Position numbers and translations under genes: made by a program. This document shows positions 9,264 to 17,552 of a stretch of 64,000 bases of DNA, piece by piece. Every line of letters starts with the position of its first letter. Positions within the stretch are counted from its first letter, which is position 1. The notes below the pieces were generated by a model that made no database searches, was not told where the DNA came from, and saw only the letters and a program-made list of their open reading frames with translations. The stretch comes from Dorea sp. 5-2 (GTDB lineage: Bacteria > Bacillota > Clostridia > Lachnospirales > Lachnospiraceae), in assembly GCF_000403455.2 (NCBI RefSeq), contig NZ_KE159726.1, positions 177,021-241,020 on the forward strand, written 5' to 3'.

Positions 9264-10553
9264 ATGAAGATTGGCGTAATTGGTCCGGAATCATCCTGTA
9301 ATAGTGTGAAGGAAAGCCTGCAGCAGATTGACAGTGAGCTGGAGGTTTCTTGTTATATAAGAGAACGTGTAAGTCACTGCGGCGAAGTCGTCGAAGCGTG
9401 CGAGGGAGAATGTGACGCGATTCTGTTTACCGGCTGTGCGGTAGAGGATTTTGTGACAGGCTCTTATGAGATTAAGAAGCCGTATACTTCGGTGGAAAGG
9501 TCGAGCGTCAGCGTGGCGGGTGCGTTCCTCAAGATGCAGAAACAGGATATGGAGCTTGACGCGTTCAGCATTGACGTGGTGGAGAACCAGGTGATAACGG
9601 ATTTATTGGATGCCGTCCAGATTTTGGCGAGGAATATTTATTCTTGTTCCATGCAGCCGGGGGTGGACGAACAGGAATATGTGGACTGGCATATCCGCCT
9701 GCAGGAGGAAGGCAAGACGAATGTTGCGCTGACGTCCTTTGTGTGGGTGTATAATACGTTGGTTGAACAGGGATACCAGGCGATTTATCTGCGCGGGACA
9801 CGGGAGACGGTGAGGCGCGCGTTGGAACGTTTGAAGAGCAAGTACGCGCTGACCCAGGCGGAATACTCCCGGATTGCGGTAGAAGTGCTGAAACTTACGA
9901 ATTATGAGTGCCATGTGGAGAACTATTATGCTTCGATGATAGAGAAAGCGGAGATGGAGAAGGAAATCGTGCGTTATGTGCAGAGTATCCAGGGAACCAT
10001 ATTTCCTTTCGGGAAGCGGGAATATGTGGTGTTCTCTAACGCGGGCGTGATTGAGAATGTGCAGAACTACGGCAGGATACAGAAGCTCCAGCAGACGGTG
10101 AAGAAGACGGGGATTGAACTGAATGTGGGGATTGGCATGGGGCTTACCGTTTATAAGGCGGAGATGAACGCGAGAAAAGCCCTGGAGCAGTCGGTCAGGA
10201 GGAAGAAGCAAGAGCTTTTTCTGGTGGATGAAAAAGATGTGCTTTTAGGGCCCCTTGATACGGAGCGGCAGCTTCGGTATGAATTGATTTCCTCAGACCC
10301 GAAGATCCGGGAGATTGCGGCAAAGACGGGGCTTAGCGAACATTCGGTGCTCAAGGTGATTGCGATTGCGCAGGCGAGGAAGAGCTTTATTTTTGACGCC
10401 CATGAACTTGCGGAGTGTCTGGAAGTGACGGTGAGGAGCGCAAGGAGGATTATGAATAAAATCATGGATTCCGGATATGGGAAATTGTATGCGAAGGAGA
10501 TGGCGGTTTCGGGGGGGAGGCCGAAGGCGTTGATTGAGATTTTGTTTCAGTAG
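9264..10553 (+). CDS. Modular transcriptional regulator with C-terminal HTH
   Basis: Regulator-like protein of 429 residues from the ATG at 9264, preceded by AAAAGGTAAG. An ATG 27 bases upstream has no site. The N-terminal third starts MKIGVIGP and resembles a ligand-sensing or phosphotransfer-like fold. A central region (about 215-330, KREYVVFSNAG to VGIGMGLTVYKAE) resembles the degenerate GGDEF-like domain of CdaR/PucR-type regulators. The last 90 residues contain two helix-turn-helix candidates (REIAAKTGLSEHSVLKV and LAECLEVTVRSARRIM). It closes the DUF5058-M20 operon and probably senses the substrate and controls the promoter at 5184-5213. I do not recognise an established family name. 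Confidence 0.7.
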   Translation: MKIGVIGPESSCNSVKESLQQIDSELEVSCYIRERVSHCGEVVEACEGECDAILFTGCAVEDFVTGSYEIKKPYTSVERSSVSVAGAFLKMQKQDMELDAFSIDVVENQVITDLLDAVQILARNIYSCSMQPGVDEQEYVDWHIRLQEEGKTNVALTSFVWVYNTLVEQGYQAIYLRGTRETVRRALERLKSKYALTQAEYSRIAVEVLKLTNYECHVENYYASMIEKAEMEKEIVRYVQSIQGTIFPFGKREYVVFSNAGVIENVQNYGRIQKLQQTVKKTGIELNVGIGMGLTVYKAEMNARKALEQSVRRKKQELFLVDEKDVLLGPLDTERQLRYELISSDPKIREIAAKTGLSEHSVLKVIAIAQARKSFIFDAHELAECLEVTVRSARRIMNKIMDSGYGKLYAKEMAVSGGRPKALIEILFQ

Positions 10554-10756
10554 TATTACTGTATCCGTGTATTATGCTTTCAATATGTCCTTGTTTATGA
10601 TTTACTTATTTATGTTTCACTTTTTTGGGGATTTGACGATAAATATAGATGTTACCGCCTCCAAATTCTCTTTGTACCATTTAGAGGTGATAACATCTAT
10701 AGATTGTAGAACCAACGTATTTTCTTAATCTGATTTCATGTTACATAGAAGAGGTC
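10554..10756. other. Convergent intergenic region with an 18-bp imperfect inverted repeat
   Basis: No gene is supported in these 203 bases between two converging genes. The notable structure is an inverted repeat with arms at 10644-10661 and 10684-10701, starting TATAGATGTTA and ending TAACATCTATA, 16 of 18 positions paired, with a 22-base loop. There is no clear T run after it on either strand, so a simple intrinsic terminator is not convincing; it may be a bidirectional transcription block or a structured RNA. Confidence 0.5.
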
Positions 10757-13480
10757 TTACAAAGTATCATCCTTGATCATTGTAATAATATTTTCCCGTC
10801 CAAGCCGGATCCCTCCGACTGCATAAGCCCCAACGATCGCCAGAAGGATCAGTACGGTATATCCGGTCAGCACGCCGTATGGGGCGAAGGGCAGGTATTC
10901 CGGCAATGAGATTTCCGTAACGGTAAGCAATGCCGCCAGTACGATGACCTGAACCGGAAGGGAGTAGAGCAATGGTTTTAAGCCTAGCGTCAATCCTTCC
11001 AGAAGCAGCAGCTTCCATAACTGCCGGGGAGACAGTCCGACGGATTTCAGCATGGCGAATTCCTGCCGCCGCTGCCGGAGGTTGCCAGAGATGCTTGACC
11101 ATACGTTGGACAGCCCGATCACGGCGAGGAAGGCGGTCAGGAAGGTGACGACTAAGTTCAGGACGTTCTGTGTGTTCTGGTTAAGTTCCTCCCTCTCGGC
11201 AAGGTTTGTCAAGTGGTAATCGCCGCTTCCGTAAAAGCTTGAGATCACTTCCTCCATCTGCCGGGTAGTCCGGCGGATTGCAGAAGTGTCAGGCATAGAG
11301 GCAGCCGTGGGGGAGGCGCTATCCTTACGTTCTGTCCAGAACACTCCATTTATCACCTGTGTGGAATTCCGCCTGCGTTCACAGCAGGATTCGCCAAGTT
11401 GCAGGACATGTTCCATCGGCATGATCACGGCAAGCGTAAAATTGGAAAGCCCCATGGTTTCCATCGGCAGTTCTTTCGCCAGATTCCCGACAGTTACCGT
11501 AAATTCAAGATCACCTTCAATCTCATCCGTATTTTTCTCCGTAAATGTCAGCTTTTGCCCTTCATGGATATCCAGCAGTTCCCGGTAAAGCACGTGTTTA
11601 CGCGTACTGTTTTCCGGGTCTTTGGTATAATTGTAGAGGATCGCCCGTGAAGGGTCGTCGAAATAAGGCTGAGGCGCAACGCCTATATGCTCGCAGTAAT
11701 CACGGAAACTGTCCGCTTCTAAGCCATAAATGACCGACTGGATCCGATATTTCCCGTCCCGCCGGATCGGAGAATATTTCTTCTTTGCAATAATCTGCTC
11801 AATGCCGCCGAGATTCGTGTTGATATCCTCAGAGATATCCGCCTGATCGATCCATGTGGCACAGGGCATGGAGTCATGGATCATGGATTTTGTGACGCCG
11901 TTTACTTTTTTTAACTGCCGGATCGCCTCCATGTCCGGTTCCCGCCCGTCGCTGATTGAGAGAAAAATGTGTCCGCTCTTGCTTGGGTCTGTCCGGAAAA
12001 CGGCGTCGTTTGCGTCATTTACCGTAATCGCATATTGAAAGACTGTCAGCAGCAGGAAGGACATGCACAGAGAAATAGTCGCCATCCGATAAGAGCGTCT
12101 TCTTGCGGAAACGGCGTTGGCGGCAAGCTCTCCTGTGATCCCGGGAAAATGAAACTTGCTGCGCTTACCAAAGGTTCCTTCTTGCTTTAAGGCTTCGATC
12201 GGCAGCATCTTCGCCGCCTTTTTTGCCGGAATCCGTGCGGAAAGCCATGCGGTCAAAAGTGACAGCAGGATAGCGGGAAGGATGGCGGGAAGCCCGTAGG
12301 TCACGACGATGTCCGGCGCGTCTCTTCCAAGGTCGTTGGAGGCGTTGATCAACTGGAACAGTTTCAGGTTCAGGAACCAGCCTGCCAAGAGCCCTGGCGC
12401 AAGAGGGAGGGCAGATAAGAGCAGGGCTTCGGACTGGACCGTCTTCTTGATCTGCTTTGGAGTCGCCCCCACTCCGGCGAAGGTGCAAAGTTGTACCAGT
12501 TTCTCATTGACAGACATGACAAACGCGTTATGGATGACCAATACGAATACACCTACCAGAAATACCGCGAATAAAAGGAACATCAGCGGGATTGCCAGGC
12601 CGCTCAGGTGTGTGGGCATTCCTTTTACCGACGGGGCAAGGATGCCATGGACAGCCAACAGCCCGGTGTTGTAACGGAGGGTGTATTCGCCGTATTCGTC
12701 TGGTTCGTATCCGATCGCCCTGGCAAGGGCAGGAAGTTCCCGGTAGGTGCCTCGCATCGGATGAAAACGCAGATAGACCGTGATCGTATCGTCGGGAAGG
12801 ATGGATGCTTCGTCAAGCCCCGTCAAGCCGGTATATGCGGGCACGGCGGAGGATGTGGTGACGTCCATGACGCCGACGATGGTGTAGGTCTTGGTCCCGG
12901 TCTCTTCAAATACTTCCCCTTCGCGGTAGGGTTCGGTGTCCTCACAGGGCTGCCCGCCGTAGGTACGGCGCCCGACAGGGAGGGTCAGTGTGTCGCCGAT
13001 GTGCGTGCCTGGATGGTCTTCAAAATATTGTTTGGACAGCACGAGTTCGGACTCGGAAGCGGGAACTCTTCCTTCGGTGATGCTGTTCTTTTCCGGCATA
13101 GAGTCCCAGTATTCTTGATTGGCTCCCCTGAAAATAAGATAGGACCTGGGGTTTGTATTTTTCGGGACAGCCCTGTCAGGCTTAGTAGTAGGATCGGGGA
13201 GTTTCGCTGTCATCCAATCTCCTTTGATCAGTACGGCTGAGACGGAGGCGTAATTCTTTATCTGTTCCAGAGATCCGCCGGGCGCACCGTCAAAAAGCTC
13301 CCCGTGCCAGTCCCCGTTATGCCATTTTTCAAGAACCACGGCGTCCGTCCACATGGTATAGACTAAGCCGCAGAAGCAGGACATCAGGCTTGTCATAAGG
13401 AATAACGCCGTCATGATGATCGCGCCGGAGCGTTTGTTCTGCCGGAGTGTTTCCCATACATATTCACGTAATATTTTCAT
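10757..13480 (-). CDS. ABC transporter permease, two FtsX domains
   Basis: Large membrane subunit of a second FtsX-type exporter, 907 residues. A first helix near 18-38, an external domain to about 290, and a first FtsX block around 295-425 including FAGVGATPKQIKK. A helix follows near 470-490 after a linker, then a second external domain and a C-terminal FtsX block (about 770-895) with SVGLSPRQLWKLLLLE. The start overlaps the end of the ATPase gene by 4 bases (ATGA type), so they are translated together. It has the same architecture as the permease at 2502-5111 but low similarity by eye, so it is not a recent duplicate. Substrate unknown. Confidence 0.9.
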   Translation of the reverse strand: MKILREYVWETLRQNKRSGAIIMTALFLMTSLMSCFCGLVYTMWTDAVVLEKWHNGDWHGELFDGAPGGSLEQIKNYASVSAVLIKGDWMTAKLPDPTTKPDRAVPKNTNPRSYLIFRGANQEYWDSMPEKNSITEGRVPASESELVLSKQYFEDHPGTHIGDTLTLPVGRRTYGGQPCEDTEPYREGEVFEETGTKTYTIVGVMDVTTSSAVPAYTGLTGLDEASILPDDTITVYLRFHPMRGTYRELPALARAIGYEPDEYGEYTLRYNTGLLAVHGILAPSVKGMPTHLSGLAIPLMFLLFAVFLVGVFVLVIHNAFVMSVNEKLVQLCTFAGVGATPKQIKKTVQSEALLLSALPLAPGLLAGWFLNLKLFQLINASNDLGRDAPDIVVTYGLPAILPAILLSLLTAWLSARIPAKKAAKMLPIEALKQEGTFGKRSKFHFPGITGELAANAVSARRRSYRMATISLCMSFLLLTVFQYAITVNDANDAVFRTDPSKSGHIFLSISDGREPDMEAIRQLKKVNGVTKSMIHDSMPCATWIDQADISEDINTNLGGIEQIIAKKKYSPIRRDGKYRIQSVIYGLEADSFRDYCEHIGVAPQPYFDDPSRAILYNYTKDPENSTRKHVLYRELLDIHEGQKLTFTEKNTDEIEGDLEFTVTVGNLAKELPMETMGLSNFTLAVIMPMEHVLQLGESCCERRRNSTQVINGVFWTERKDSASPTAASMPDTSAIRRTTRQMEEVISSFYGSGDYHLTNLAEREELNQNTQNVLNLVVTFLTAFLAVIGLSNVWSSISGNLRQRRQEFAMLKSVGLSPRQLWKLLLLEGLTLGLKPLLYSLPVQVIVLAALLTVTEISLPEYLPFAPYGVLTGYTVLILLAIVGAYAVGGIRLGRENIITMIKDDTL

Positions 13481-14160
13481 TGCCGCGTCACCTCGTCTGA
13501 TACGATCTTTCCGTCTTCCAATGTAATGATCCTGTCTGCTTTCAGTGCGATTTTTTCATCGTGGGTGATCAGGAGTACGGTCTGTTCGTATTGGTGGTTG
13601 GACAGCTGCAAAAGTTCCAGTGTTTCGTCGGAATTCTTTCGGTCGAGGTTGCCGGTAGGCTCGTCGGCAAGAAGGATCGCAGGCTGGTAGATGAGGCTTC
13701 GCGCGATGGCGGTCCGCTGCTTTTGTCCGCCGGACAGTTCCCGGGGATAGTGGTTGAGCCGGTCTGAAAGCCCGAGGGCGGTAACGATCCGGTCAAAACG
13801 GGCTTCATCCGGTTTCTCGCCGTCTAACAGGATCGGGAGCAGGATATTCTTGCGCACATTCAAGGTTGGTATCAGATTATAAAACTGATAGACAAGACCC
13901 ACTTTCCGGCGGCGGAAGACGGCAAGCTGTTCCAGGGTCAGGGTGGAGATATCAGTGTCTTCTATATAAATATTGCCTTCTGTCGGGCGGTCTACGCCGC
14001 CTAGCATGTGCAGGAGCGTGGATTTCCCGGAGCCGGAGGCGCCGACTACGGCGGTGAAGCTGCCGCGTTCTAAGGAGAGAGTTACGTGGTCGAGGGCTGT
14101 GATGGCGCCGGCGCCCTGGCCGTATGTTTTCGTGAGGTTGCTGCATCGGAGTATTTCCAT
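13477..14160 (-). CDS. ABC transporter ATP-binding protein
   Basis: ATPase of 227 residues powering the permease encoded just downstream. I place the start at the ATG at 14160 because AAAGGAA lies 9 bases ahead and because family members begin MEILxxxNLTKTYG. The longer open frame upstream adds 51 residues unlike any ABC protein. Motifs: Walker A GASGSGKST, Q-loop YQFYNL, signature LSGGQKQRTAIARS, Walker B ILLADEPTGNLD and switch histidine LITHD. No two-component genes are adjacent. The upstream region carries the same 11-bp-phased GTGAC repeats as the first exporter, so the regulator at 12-719 may serve both (inference). Confidence 0.93.
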   Translation of the reverse strand: MEILRCSNLTKTYGQGAGAITALDHVTLSLERGSFTAVVGASGSGKSTLLHMLGGVDRPTEGNIYIEDTDISTLTLEQLAVFRRRKVGLVYQFYNLIPTLNVRKNILLPILLDGEKPDEARFDRIVTALGLSDRLNHYPRELSGGQKQRTAIARSLIYQPAILLADEPTGNLDRKNSDETLELLQLSNHQYEQTVLLITHDEKIALKADRIITLEDGKIVSDEVTRQ

Positions 14161-14204
14161 GATGTGTCGTTCCTTTCTATATTTAATTTCCGGATAAAGA
14201 TATG

Positions 14205-14283
14205 GTAACAGGATATTGTGACAGGAAAGTGACATTCCCAAATATTTTCTTATCTTGTCGAATATCCTGTCTGGTGCTACAAT
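14205..14283. promoter_or_regulatory. Divergent regulatory region between ABC exporter 2 and flavoprotein
   Basis: GTGAC occurs at 14218-14222 and 14229-14233, 11 bp apart, with a related GTAAC at 14205-14209. On the minus strand this reads TCAC-N7-TCACAA ahead of the ABC genes, matching the repeat pair at the first exporter. On the plus strand TTGTCG (14255-14260), 17 bases, TACAAT (14278-14283) makes a plausible promoter for the flavoprotein at 14317. Confidence 0.5.
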
Positions 14284-14316
14284 GATATTATCATATGAAA
14301 AAAGGAGCGACAATTT

Positions 14317-14934
14317 ATGAAGGTATTATTGATCAACGGAAGCCCTCATGCCAATGAAAGTACATATACGGCGCTGCATGAGATGGAGAAGGTCTTTGAG
14401 GAAAATGGGATAGAGACGCAGCTCATTCACATAGGGAAGGATGCCGTACGGGGGTGTATTGCCTGCGGGTCCTGCCGCAAAACCGGAAAATGTGCTTTTG
14501 ACGACGCGGTGAATGCATCGGCGGAGGCTTTTAGAGAATGCGATGGTATTGTAGTCGGAAGCCCGGTTTATTATGCATCGGCGAACGCGACGCTGGTTGC
14601 ATTCCTGGACCGGCTCTTTTACAGTACCGGCTTTGATAAGACGATGAAGGTGGGCGCCAGTGTGGTCTCAGCCAGAAGAGGCGGGCTGTCGGCGACTTTC
14701 GATGAGCTGAACAAATACTTTACGATCAGCGGCATGCCGGTGGCGTCTAGCCAGTATTGGAACAGTATCCACGGAAATAACGCCGGGGAAGCCGTTCAGG
14801 ATGGCGAGGGTATGCAGATTATGCGGACGCTTGCAAGAAATATGGCTTTCCTGATGAAAAGTATCGCGCTTGGGAAAGAGGCGTATGGATTACCAGAGAA
14901 AGAAGAAAGAATCGGGACAAATTTCATCCGATAA
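14317..14934 (+). CDS. Flavodoxin-fold NAD(P)H-dependent oxidoreductase
   Basis: FMN-binding protein of 205 residues of the NADPH-dependent FMN reductase / iron-sulfur flavoprotein group. It begins with KVLLINGSPHANEST, the flavin phosphate loop. A cysteine cluster GCIACGSCRKTGKC (about 47-60) resembles the compact motif that holds an iron-sulfur cluster in Isf-type flavoproteins. GSPVYY near residue 86 forms the second flavin contact. The start has AAAAGGAG 10 bases upstream. A small ferredoxin gene follows 61 bases later and could donate electrons. The physiological substrate is unknown; low-potential electron transfer in an anaerobe is the likely setting. Confidence 0.85.
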   Translation: MKVLLINGSPHANESTYTALHEMEKVFEENGIETQLIHIGKDAVRGCIACGSCRKTGKCAFDDAVNASAEAFRECDGIVVGSPVYYASANATLVAFLDRLFYSTGFDKTMKVGASVVSARRGGLSATFDELNKYFTISGMPVASSQYWNSIHGNNAGEAVQDGEGMQIMRTLARNMAFLMKSIALGKEAYGLPEKEERIGTNFIR

Positions 14935-14995
14935 TGGATATATTTCACAGAACAGGGAATACTGCATGAGTAGAAAATGCAAGGAGGAATGATCT

Positions 14996-15181
14996 GTGAA
15001 AGCAATAGTGAATGATGGATGTATCTCATGCGGCGCATGTGTGGCGGCGTGTCCGGAAGTATTCCGGTTCGATGATAACGGTGTGGCAGAGGCATATGCG
15101 GATGTGGCGCCGGAATACGAGAGTACGGCGACGGAGGCAAGAGATTCCTGTCCGGTATCGGTGATCGATCTGAAAGACTGA
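14996..15181 (+). CDS. Small ferredoxin, single [4Fe-4S] cluster type
   Basis: Electron-transfer protein of 61 residues, beginning at a GTG preceded by AAGGAGG. Cysteines in CISCGACVAACPE (residues 9-19) and the distant DSCPVSVI near the end give the four ligands of one [4Fe-4S] cluster. The second CxxCxxC set of clostridial two-cluster ferredoxins is missing. Acidic and short, as expected of monocluster ferredoxins of the Bacillus/Thermotoga kind. Its position behind a flavoprotein suggests a shared redox role. A hairpin terminator follows directly. Confidence 0.92.
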   Translation: MKAIVNDGCISCGACVAACPEVFRFDDNGVAEAYADVAPEYESTATEARDSCPVSVIDLKD

Positions 15182-15192
15182 TGTGAAAAGAG

Positions 15193-15231
15193 ACCCGCAT
15201 GTACTGCAGATGAGCAGTGCGTGCGGGTTTT
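15193..15231 (+). terminator. Intrinsic terminator after ferredoxin
   Basis: A 15-bp stem with two G-U pairs, arms ACCCGCATGTACTGC and GCAGTGCGTGCGGGT, followed by TTTT. Confidence 0.85.
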
Positions 15232-15245
15232 GGCGGATAAAAGAT

Positions 15246-15306
15246 TTGACTTCTTGATATTGGACAGTGTATACTGTACATAGTATGTACTATGCATAGT
15301 GTATAC
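15246..15306 (+). promoter_or_regulatory. nrdR promoter with paired repeats
   Basis: TTGACT (15246-15251), an 18-base spacer and TATACT (15270-15275) form the likely nrdR promoter. AGTGTATAC occurs at 15266-15274, on the -10, and again at 15298-15306, exactly 32 bp or three helical turns later. Between them lies a perfect 7-bp inverted repeat CATAGTA-TG-TACTATG. Paired sites about three turns apart are characteristic of NrdR boxes, although these half-sites differ from the usual ACACwATAT form; autoregulation is therefore a guess. Confidence 0.55.
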
Positions 15307-15384
15307 TTTGCATGGCGAATAAGATAGGTATATATTTGATGAAGAATGGATGTATATTATAGTTAAGAAAGGAAAATCATACAT

Positions 15385-15834
15385 ATGAAATGCCCATATT
15401 GCAACCAGTTAGATACCAGAGTGATCGATTCAAGACCGGCAGAAGACGGGAACTCTATCCGCCGCCGCCGTTCCTGTGATTCCTGCGGGAAGCGGTTTAC
15501 AACTTATGAAAAGGTAGAGACGATCCCTCTGATCATCATTAAGAAGGATAACAACCGTGAGCAATATAACAGGGGAAAGATCGAGAATGGAATATTAAGA
15601 GCTTGTTATAAACGTCCGGTATCCGCGGCAGATATCCAGAAGGCAATTGAGAGGATTGAGACTAAGATATTCAGTATGGAGGTAAAAGAAGTTTCAAGCA
15701 GCAGTATAGGGGAGATCGTAATGGAGGAACTGAAGGATCTGGATGAGGTTGCATATGTCAGATTCGCATCCGTATATCGTGAATTTAAGGATGTGAATAC
15801 TTTTATGGATGAGCTGAAGAAGATACTGAAGTAA
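15385..15834 (+). CDS. nrdR: Transcriptional repressor NrdR
   Basis: Repressor of ribonucleotide reductase genes, 149 residues, the standard length. The N-terminal zinc ribbon has CPYC (3-6) and CDSCGKRF (31-34). The ATP-cone domain (about 50-140) binds ATP/dATP and sets the oligomeric state that allows DNA binding. The zinc ribbon motifs SRPAEDGNSIRRRRSC and TTYEKVE are highly conserved in the family. The upstream region has its own promoter with paired repeats. No nrd reductase gene is in the window, although an NrdG-like activase is present at 36196. Confidence 0.97.
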   Translation: MKCPYCNQLDTRVIDSRPAEDGNSIRRRRSCDSCGKRFTTYEKVETIPLIIIKKDNNREQYNRGKIENGILRACYKRPVSAADIQKAIERIETKIFSMEVKEVSSSSIGEIVMEELKDLDEVAYVRFASVYREFKDVNTFMDELKKILK

Positions 15835-15849
15835 CTTCTTCTTTTCATT

Positions 15850-15879
15850 TTGTTCCCGCGAGCAACGAGCCAGGCGGCA
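15850..15879 (+). repeat. Partial copy of the dispersed structured repeat
   Basis: The segment TTCCCGCGAGCAACGAGCC followed by AGGCGG matches the first 30 bases of the longer elements at 31584, 48646 and 52607, then diverges. It is probably a decayed or truncated copy. Confidence 0.5.
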
Positions 15880-15941
15880 GAGATACGGACGGCAGATTCT
15901 GTCTGTTAGATTGTAGTTTAGGATAGATGGGATGATATATA

Positions 15942-16676
15942 ATGAGAACATATAAGTTAACGATCGCTTATGATGGAAGCAGGTATCAGGGATGGCAGCG
16001 TCAGGTTACGACAGATAATACGATACAGTTTATATTGGAATGGAGTATAGGGAAATTGGTCGGATACCGTGTACATGTGGATGGATCCGGGAGAACGGAC
16101 GCCGGAGTCCATGCGCGCGGACAGGTGGCGAGTGTGAAACTGTCAAAGCTGTATGATACAAAGGAATTAAAAGAATCTTTGAATAGATATCTCCCGGAAG
16201 ATATCCGAGTAGTCCGAGTAGAGCTTGTGAGGAACAGTTTTCATGCAAGGAAGAGCGCCAAGGGGAAGAAGTATGAATATTATATAGACTGCAGGGAGAA
16301 ACCGGATGTATTTTCCCGCAGATATTGCTATCATTATCCGGAGAAATTAGACATTGAAGCTATGCGCGATGCGACGGAGTATCTGATAGGACCGAAGAAT
16401 TTTATCAGTTTTACGGATGACAGGGAGTGTAAGGACGCGGTCCGCCGTATTACGAATATCAAGATAGTAAGAAGCGGCGAGAAGGTACGGATCACATATT
16501 ATGGAACAGGCTTTTTATACCATATGGTCAGGATATTGACAGGAACGCTGTTGGAGATCGGGACGGGCAAGAGAGACGCCTCGATGCTGCCGGTAGTGAT
16601 CGCGGCGGAAGACAGGAGCCTGGCAGGTTTTCTTGCGCCGGCGAGAGGGCTGTTTCTGCGGAAAGTGTATTATTAA
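15942..16676 (+). CDS. truA: tRNA pseudouridine(38-40) synthase TruA
   Basis: Modifies uridines 38-40 of the tRNA anticodon arm. Length 244 residues matches the family. The catalytic aspartate lies in GRTDAGVHARGQ (about 50-60). Other family blocks are YDGSRYQGWQRQ near the N terminus, NSFHARKSAKGKKYEY near 95-110 and GTGFLYHMVRIL near 188-200. It sits 107 bases downstream of nrdR with a partial repeat element in between. The start has a weak GGGATGATATATA leader. Confidence 0.97.
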   Translation: MRTYKLTIAYDGSRYQGWQRQVTTDNTIQFILEWSIGKLVGYRVHVDGSGRTDAGVHARGQVASVKLSKLYDTKELKESLNRYLPEDIRVVRVELVRNSFHARKSAKGKKYEYYIDCREKPDVFSRRYCYHYPEKLDIEAMRDATEYLIGPKNFISFTDDRECKDAVRRITNIKIVRSGEKVRITYYGTGFLYHMVRILTGTLLEIGTGKRDASMLPVVIAAEDRSLAGFLAPARGLFLRKVYY

Positions 16677-16743
16677 AATCGTTTTTTGACAACATGCTTT
16701 TGAGCGTGGGGTTACTGTATAACAGATAGTTGGAGGAAGAAGA

Positions 16744-17496
16744 ATGAAATTTGTATCATGGAATGTGAATGGGATCCGTGCATGCGTGCAGAAAGGGTTT
16801 ATGGACTTCTTTCACGAGACGGACGCAGATGTTTTCTGCATTCAGGAGACAAAGATGCAGGAGGGGCAGCTGAGCCTGGATACTCCGGGGTATCATCAGT
16901 ACTGGAATTATGCCAGGAAGAAAGGATATTCCGGAACAGCAATATTTACGAAGGAAGAGCCGCTGTCTGTCGCTTACGGCATCGGAATAGAGGAACATGA
17001 CCAGGAAGGGCGCGTGATCACCCTTGAATTCGATGCATATTATTTTATCACGGTATATACGCCGAACTCGCAGAATGAGTTGGCAAGGCTTTCGTACCGG
17101 ATGCAGTGGGAAGAAGATTTCCTTGCATATATGAAGAGATTAGAAGAGAGCAAGCCGGTGATCTTCTGCGGAGACTTGAATGTGGCGCATAAAGAGATCG
17201 ATCTTAAGAATCCCAAGACTAACCGCAAGAACGCGGGCTTTACAGATGAAGAAAGAGGGAAATTCACAGCGCTTCTGGAGTCTGGTTTTGTGGATACGTT
17301 CCGTCATTTTTATCCGGATGCGGAAGGGATCTACTCCTGGTGGTCTTACCGTTTCAGCGCGAGAGCTAAGAATGCAGGGTGGAGGATTGATTACTTCTGT
17401 GTGTCAGAGTGCCTGAAGGACAGGCTTAAGGACGCGAAGATCCTGACGGATGTGATGGGATCAGACCATTGCCCGGTGGTGCTTGAGATAGAATGA
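16744..17496 (+). CDS. xth: Exodeoxyribonuclease III (AP endonuclease)
   Basis: DNA repair nuclease of the ExoIII/ExoA family, 250 residues, cutting at abasic sites. Motifs in order: [11 protein letters not shown] (2-12), the metal-binding glutamate in CIQETKMQ (about 36), [10 protein letters not shown], the active-site [12 protein letters not shown] (about 147-157) and the terminal [12 protein letters not shown] with catalytic Asp-His. AGTTGGAGGAAG precedes the ATG. A strong bidirectional terminator follows, so it is transcribed alone or with truA. Confidence 0.97.
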   Translation: MKFVSWNVNGIRACVQKGFMDFFHETDADVFCIQETKMQEGQLSLDTPGYHQYWNYARKKGYSGTAIFTKEEPLSVAYGIGIEEHDQEGRVITLEFDAYYFITVYTPNSQNELARLSYRMQWEEDFLAYMKRLEESKPVIFCGDLNVAHKEIDLKNPKTNRKNAGFTDEERGKFTALLESGFVDTFRHFYPDAEGIYSWWSYRFSARAKNAGWRIDYFCVSECLKDRLKDAKILTDVMGSDHCPVVLEIE

Positions 17497-17503
17497 TATA
17501 TTG

Positions 17504-17549
17504 TGAAGGGGCTATTACAAAAAGTTTCGTACAATAGCCCCTTCATGTA
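17504..17549. terminator. Bidirectional intrinsic terminator
   Basis: Perfect 13-bp stem TGAAGGGGCTATT (17504-17516) with AATAGCCCCTTCA (17533-17545) between convergent genes. T-rich sequence follows on the plus strand (ACTTTT) and weak on the minus strand, so it can serve both the exonuclease and the dipeptidase genes. Confidence 0.85.
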
Positions 17550-17552
17550 CTT

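Noticed and set aside
10534..10728. 64-codon frame in the convergent gap
   Set aside because: Overlaps the regulator end, runs through the inverted repeat, no ribosome site.
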